Origin: Clostridiales bacterium
Lineage (GTDB): Bacteria; Bacillota; Clostridia; Saccharofermentanales; Saccharofermentanaceae
DNA length: 6,351 nucleotides
Assembly: GCA_017612755.1 (NCBI GenBank)
Contig: JAGAFH010000172.1
Coordinates: 1 to 6,351, forward strand
Reading direction: 5' to 3'
Below the pieces are notes generated by a model that did not search any database, was not told where the DNA came from, and saw only the letters and a list, made by a program, of their open reading frames with translations. A program made the position numbers and the translations under genes. The first letter of the stretch is position 1. Each line of letters starts with the position of its first letter. This document shows positions 4,602-6,351 of this stretch, one piece after another.

Positions 4602-6351
4602 ATGCATCCTGTAACGGGAACACCTATTTTCGAAGCAGAGAGATACAGTAACATTAGAGATCTTATCCTGACTTCGTGTGAAAAGCATGCCGAGATGGAT
4701 GCATTCATATTCAGAAGAAATCCCAAACAGTCCGAGACCCACAGATCATATGCGGAGTTCGGCGAGGACATCAAGGCGCTGGGAACTTATATCGTAAACA
4801 GCAAGTATTCCGGCGGTAAGCTGGCGGTAGTAGGTGAGAACTGCTATGAGTGGTTCGTCACATATATATCCATCCTTTCATCAAACAGCGTAGGAGTACC
4901 CCTGGACAGGATGCTGCCGGAAGATGAGCTCATAACCCTTCTTGAGAGATCGGCCAGCACCATGCTCTTCTACCACCCCAAGCATCACTCAATGATGCTC
5001 TCCATCGCTTCTAAGGCAGATGCGGGAGATATCGATATCAGGGTGGAGAAGTTCGTCTGTATGTATCCGGAGGGACTCGGAAAGAACGAGTCCATGCCTG
5101 AGGATGAAAGATTCGTTGATCTTTATGACCTTATCAGAGAAGGCAAGGCCTTAAGGGAAAAGGGCGACGATAAGTTCATGAATACCTCTATCGAGGAGGA
5201 GAAGGAAAAGATAATCCTCTTTACTTCCGGTACCACCTCCATGAGTAAGGGCGTACTTCTTTCCCACAAGAATATCTGTTCCAACGTTTATGCCATTACC
5301 CAGACTCTTTTCGTAAAACCGGGAGACAGGGCCTTTTCCATCCTGCCCCTTCATCATACATTTGAGAACACCTGCGACATGTTCATGCTGTCCGTAGGAG
5401 TGTGTCTCTGTCTGGCTGACGGTCTTCGTTATATTGTCAAGAACCTTCAGGAGTGGCACCCGGATGTCTGTATCTCAGTGCCCCTTCTTTATGAGAATAT
5501 CTATTCCAAGATCGAGGACGGTATCAAGGCTTCCGGAAAGGAAAAGCTCATAAATGTCATGATACCCGTTACCAGGTTCCTTAAAAAGTGCGGTCTGGAC
5601 GTAAGGCGCGCAGTATTTAAGGATATCCTTGATAAGCTGGGCGGAAACATGAGGCTCATTGTCATCGGAGGCGCCGGTATCGACAAGAGATATATCGATG
5701 CTTTCACCAACTTCGGTATCGATTTCTTCATGGGTTACGGCCTGACGGAAACAAGCCCCGTTATCTCCGTTACCAATACCATGTGTAACGTCCACGGAAG
5801 CGTGGGAAGACCTTTGCCCGGAATAGAAGTCAAGATCGACAGTGATGATGATAAGAAGAATGCGGTAGGCGAGATCATGACAAAGTCCGACTGCGTCATG
5901 CTCGGTTACTATAAGAATGAAGAGGCTACAGCCGAGGCCCTGGAAAAGGACGGCTGGTTCCACACGGGTGATATGGGCTATATCGATAAGAAGGGCTCCA
6001 TCCATGTAACGGGAAGGGTCAAGTCCATGATCGTCCTCACCAGCGGCAAGAAGGCATTCCCCGAGGAGATCGAGGCGCTGATCGCCGAGATCAAGGGCGT
6101 ATCCGAAGTCTTTGTCTGGGGCAACAAAAATGACAGGGAAGGCATCGACATCTGTGCCAAGCTCCTTATCGACAGAAAAGAGATCGGAAAGGAACTGGGA
6201 GTCTCAGGTGTTCCCGAAGATTCTGATATCGCCGCTTATCTTAATGACAGACTTCACGAAGTAAACCACAAGATGCCTGCTTATAAGATCGTAAGAAACT
6301 ACGTCTTCTCAGAGACGGATATGATAAAGACAACCACCCTTAAGATCAAGC
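4602..6351 (+). CDS. AMP-binding long-chain acyl-CoA/acyl-ACP synthetase, 3' end cut by window
   Basis: An open frame of 583 codons runs to the window edge without a stop. It encodes an ANL-superfamily adenylating enzyme, which activates a fatty acid with ATP to acyl-AMP and passes it to CoA or to a carrier thiol. Motifs in order are: the P-loop TSGTTSMSKGV at residues 208-218; LPLHHTFE near 248-255; GGAG at 356-359; GYGLTETSP at 378-386; HTGDMGYID at 454-462, with the ATP-ribose Asp457; the hinge GRVKSMIV at 471-478; GKKAFPEEIE at 482-491; and KTTTLKIK at 576-583, whose Lys581 matches the A10 catalytic lysine. The adenylation core is thus essentially complete, and what is missing is its last few residues plus any extra C-terminal domain. 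The P-loop has Ser213 and Ser215 where the classic pattern TSGTTGxPKG has Gly and Pro. Whether CoA or the ACP at 1271 is the acceptor cannot be read from sequence. Confidence 0.93.
   Translation, partial: MHPVTGTPIFEAERYSNIRDLILTSCEKHAEMDAFIFRRNPKQSETHRSYAEFGEDIKALGTYIVNSKYSGGKLAVVGENCYEWFVTYISILSSNSVGVPLDRMLPEDELITLLERSASTMLFYHPKHHSMMLSIASKADAGDIDIRVEKFVCMYPEGLGKNESMPEDERFVDLYDLIREGKALREKGDDKFMNTSIEEEKEKIILFTSGTTSMSKGVLLSHKNICSNVYAITQTLFVKPGDRAFSILPLHHTFENTCDMFMLSVGVCLCLADGLRYIVKNLQEWHPDVCISVPLLYENIYSKIEDGIKASGKEKLINVMIPVTRFLKKCGLDVRRAVFKDILDKLGGNMRLIVIGGAGIDKRYIDAFTNFGIDFFMGYGLTETSPVISVTNTMCNVHGSVGRPLPGIEVKIDSDDDKKNAVGEIMTKSDCVMLGYYKNEEATAEALEKDGWFHTGDMGYIDKKGSIHVTGRVKSMIVLTSGKKAFPEEIEALIAEIKGVSEVFVWGNKNDREGIDICAKLLIDRKEIGKELGVSGVPEDSDIAAYLNDRLHEVNHKMPAYKIVRNYVFSETDMIKTTTLKIK

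Noticed and set aside
5475..6005. 176-codon open frame on the minus strand
   Set aside because: It runs opposite the adenylation core of the synthetase, which shows all ANL motifs in the plus frame.

Overview
The window looks like chromosomal DNA of a Gram-positive anaerobe of the Clostridia, most likely a Lachnospiraceae-type bacterium. This is inferred from the strong GGAGG-type ribosome binding sites, the heavy use of AGA/AGG and ATA codons, the tight gene overlaps, and a DUF2344 radical-SAM-associated gene, which is typical of Clostridia. No mobile element, phage gene, RNA gene or CRISPR array is visible. No species can be named from the sequence alone.

Layout, left to right. (1) Positions 8-706 (+) encode a DUF2344/TIGR03936 protein, the tail of an upstream transcription unit. 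(2) At 690-720 there is a convincing sigma-A promoter (TTGAGG, 17 bp, TATAAT). Its -10 box lies inside a perfect inverted repeat, TGATTA-N5-TAATCA, which is a good candidate operator. (3) Four overlapping plus-strand genes follow: a MarR-family regulator (757-1278), an acyl carrier protein (1271-1579), a diacylglycerol-kinase-like lipid kinase (1576-2568) and a membrane-anchored endonuclease/exonuclease/phosphatase-fold hydrolase (2565-3659). Every junction overlaps by 4 to 8 nt, so this is almost certainly one operon. (4) A PlsC-like lysophospholipid acyltransferase (3660-4379) runs on the minus strand and meets the operon with no gap: the two stop codons abut inside a 10-bp palindrome. (5) A 222-bp AT-rich divergent intergenic region (4380-4601) holds candidate promoters in both directions and inverted repeats. 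(6) An AMP-binding acyl-CoA/acyl-ACP synthetase starts at 4602 (+) and is cut by the window edge after 583 codons.

Taken together, everything after position 706 can be read as a lipid gene neighbourhood. It has an acyl-activating enzyme, a stand-alone acyl carrier, a lipid kinase that would make phosphatidate-like products, a lysophosphatidate-type acyltransferase and an exported phosphodiesterase-fold enzyme. A MarR protein, possibly FabT-like, is likely to control it. A plausible but untested reading is a phospholipid salvage or remodelling module. The usual fab synthesis genes are absent from the window.
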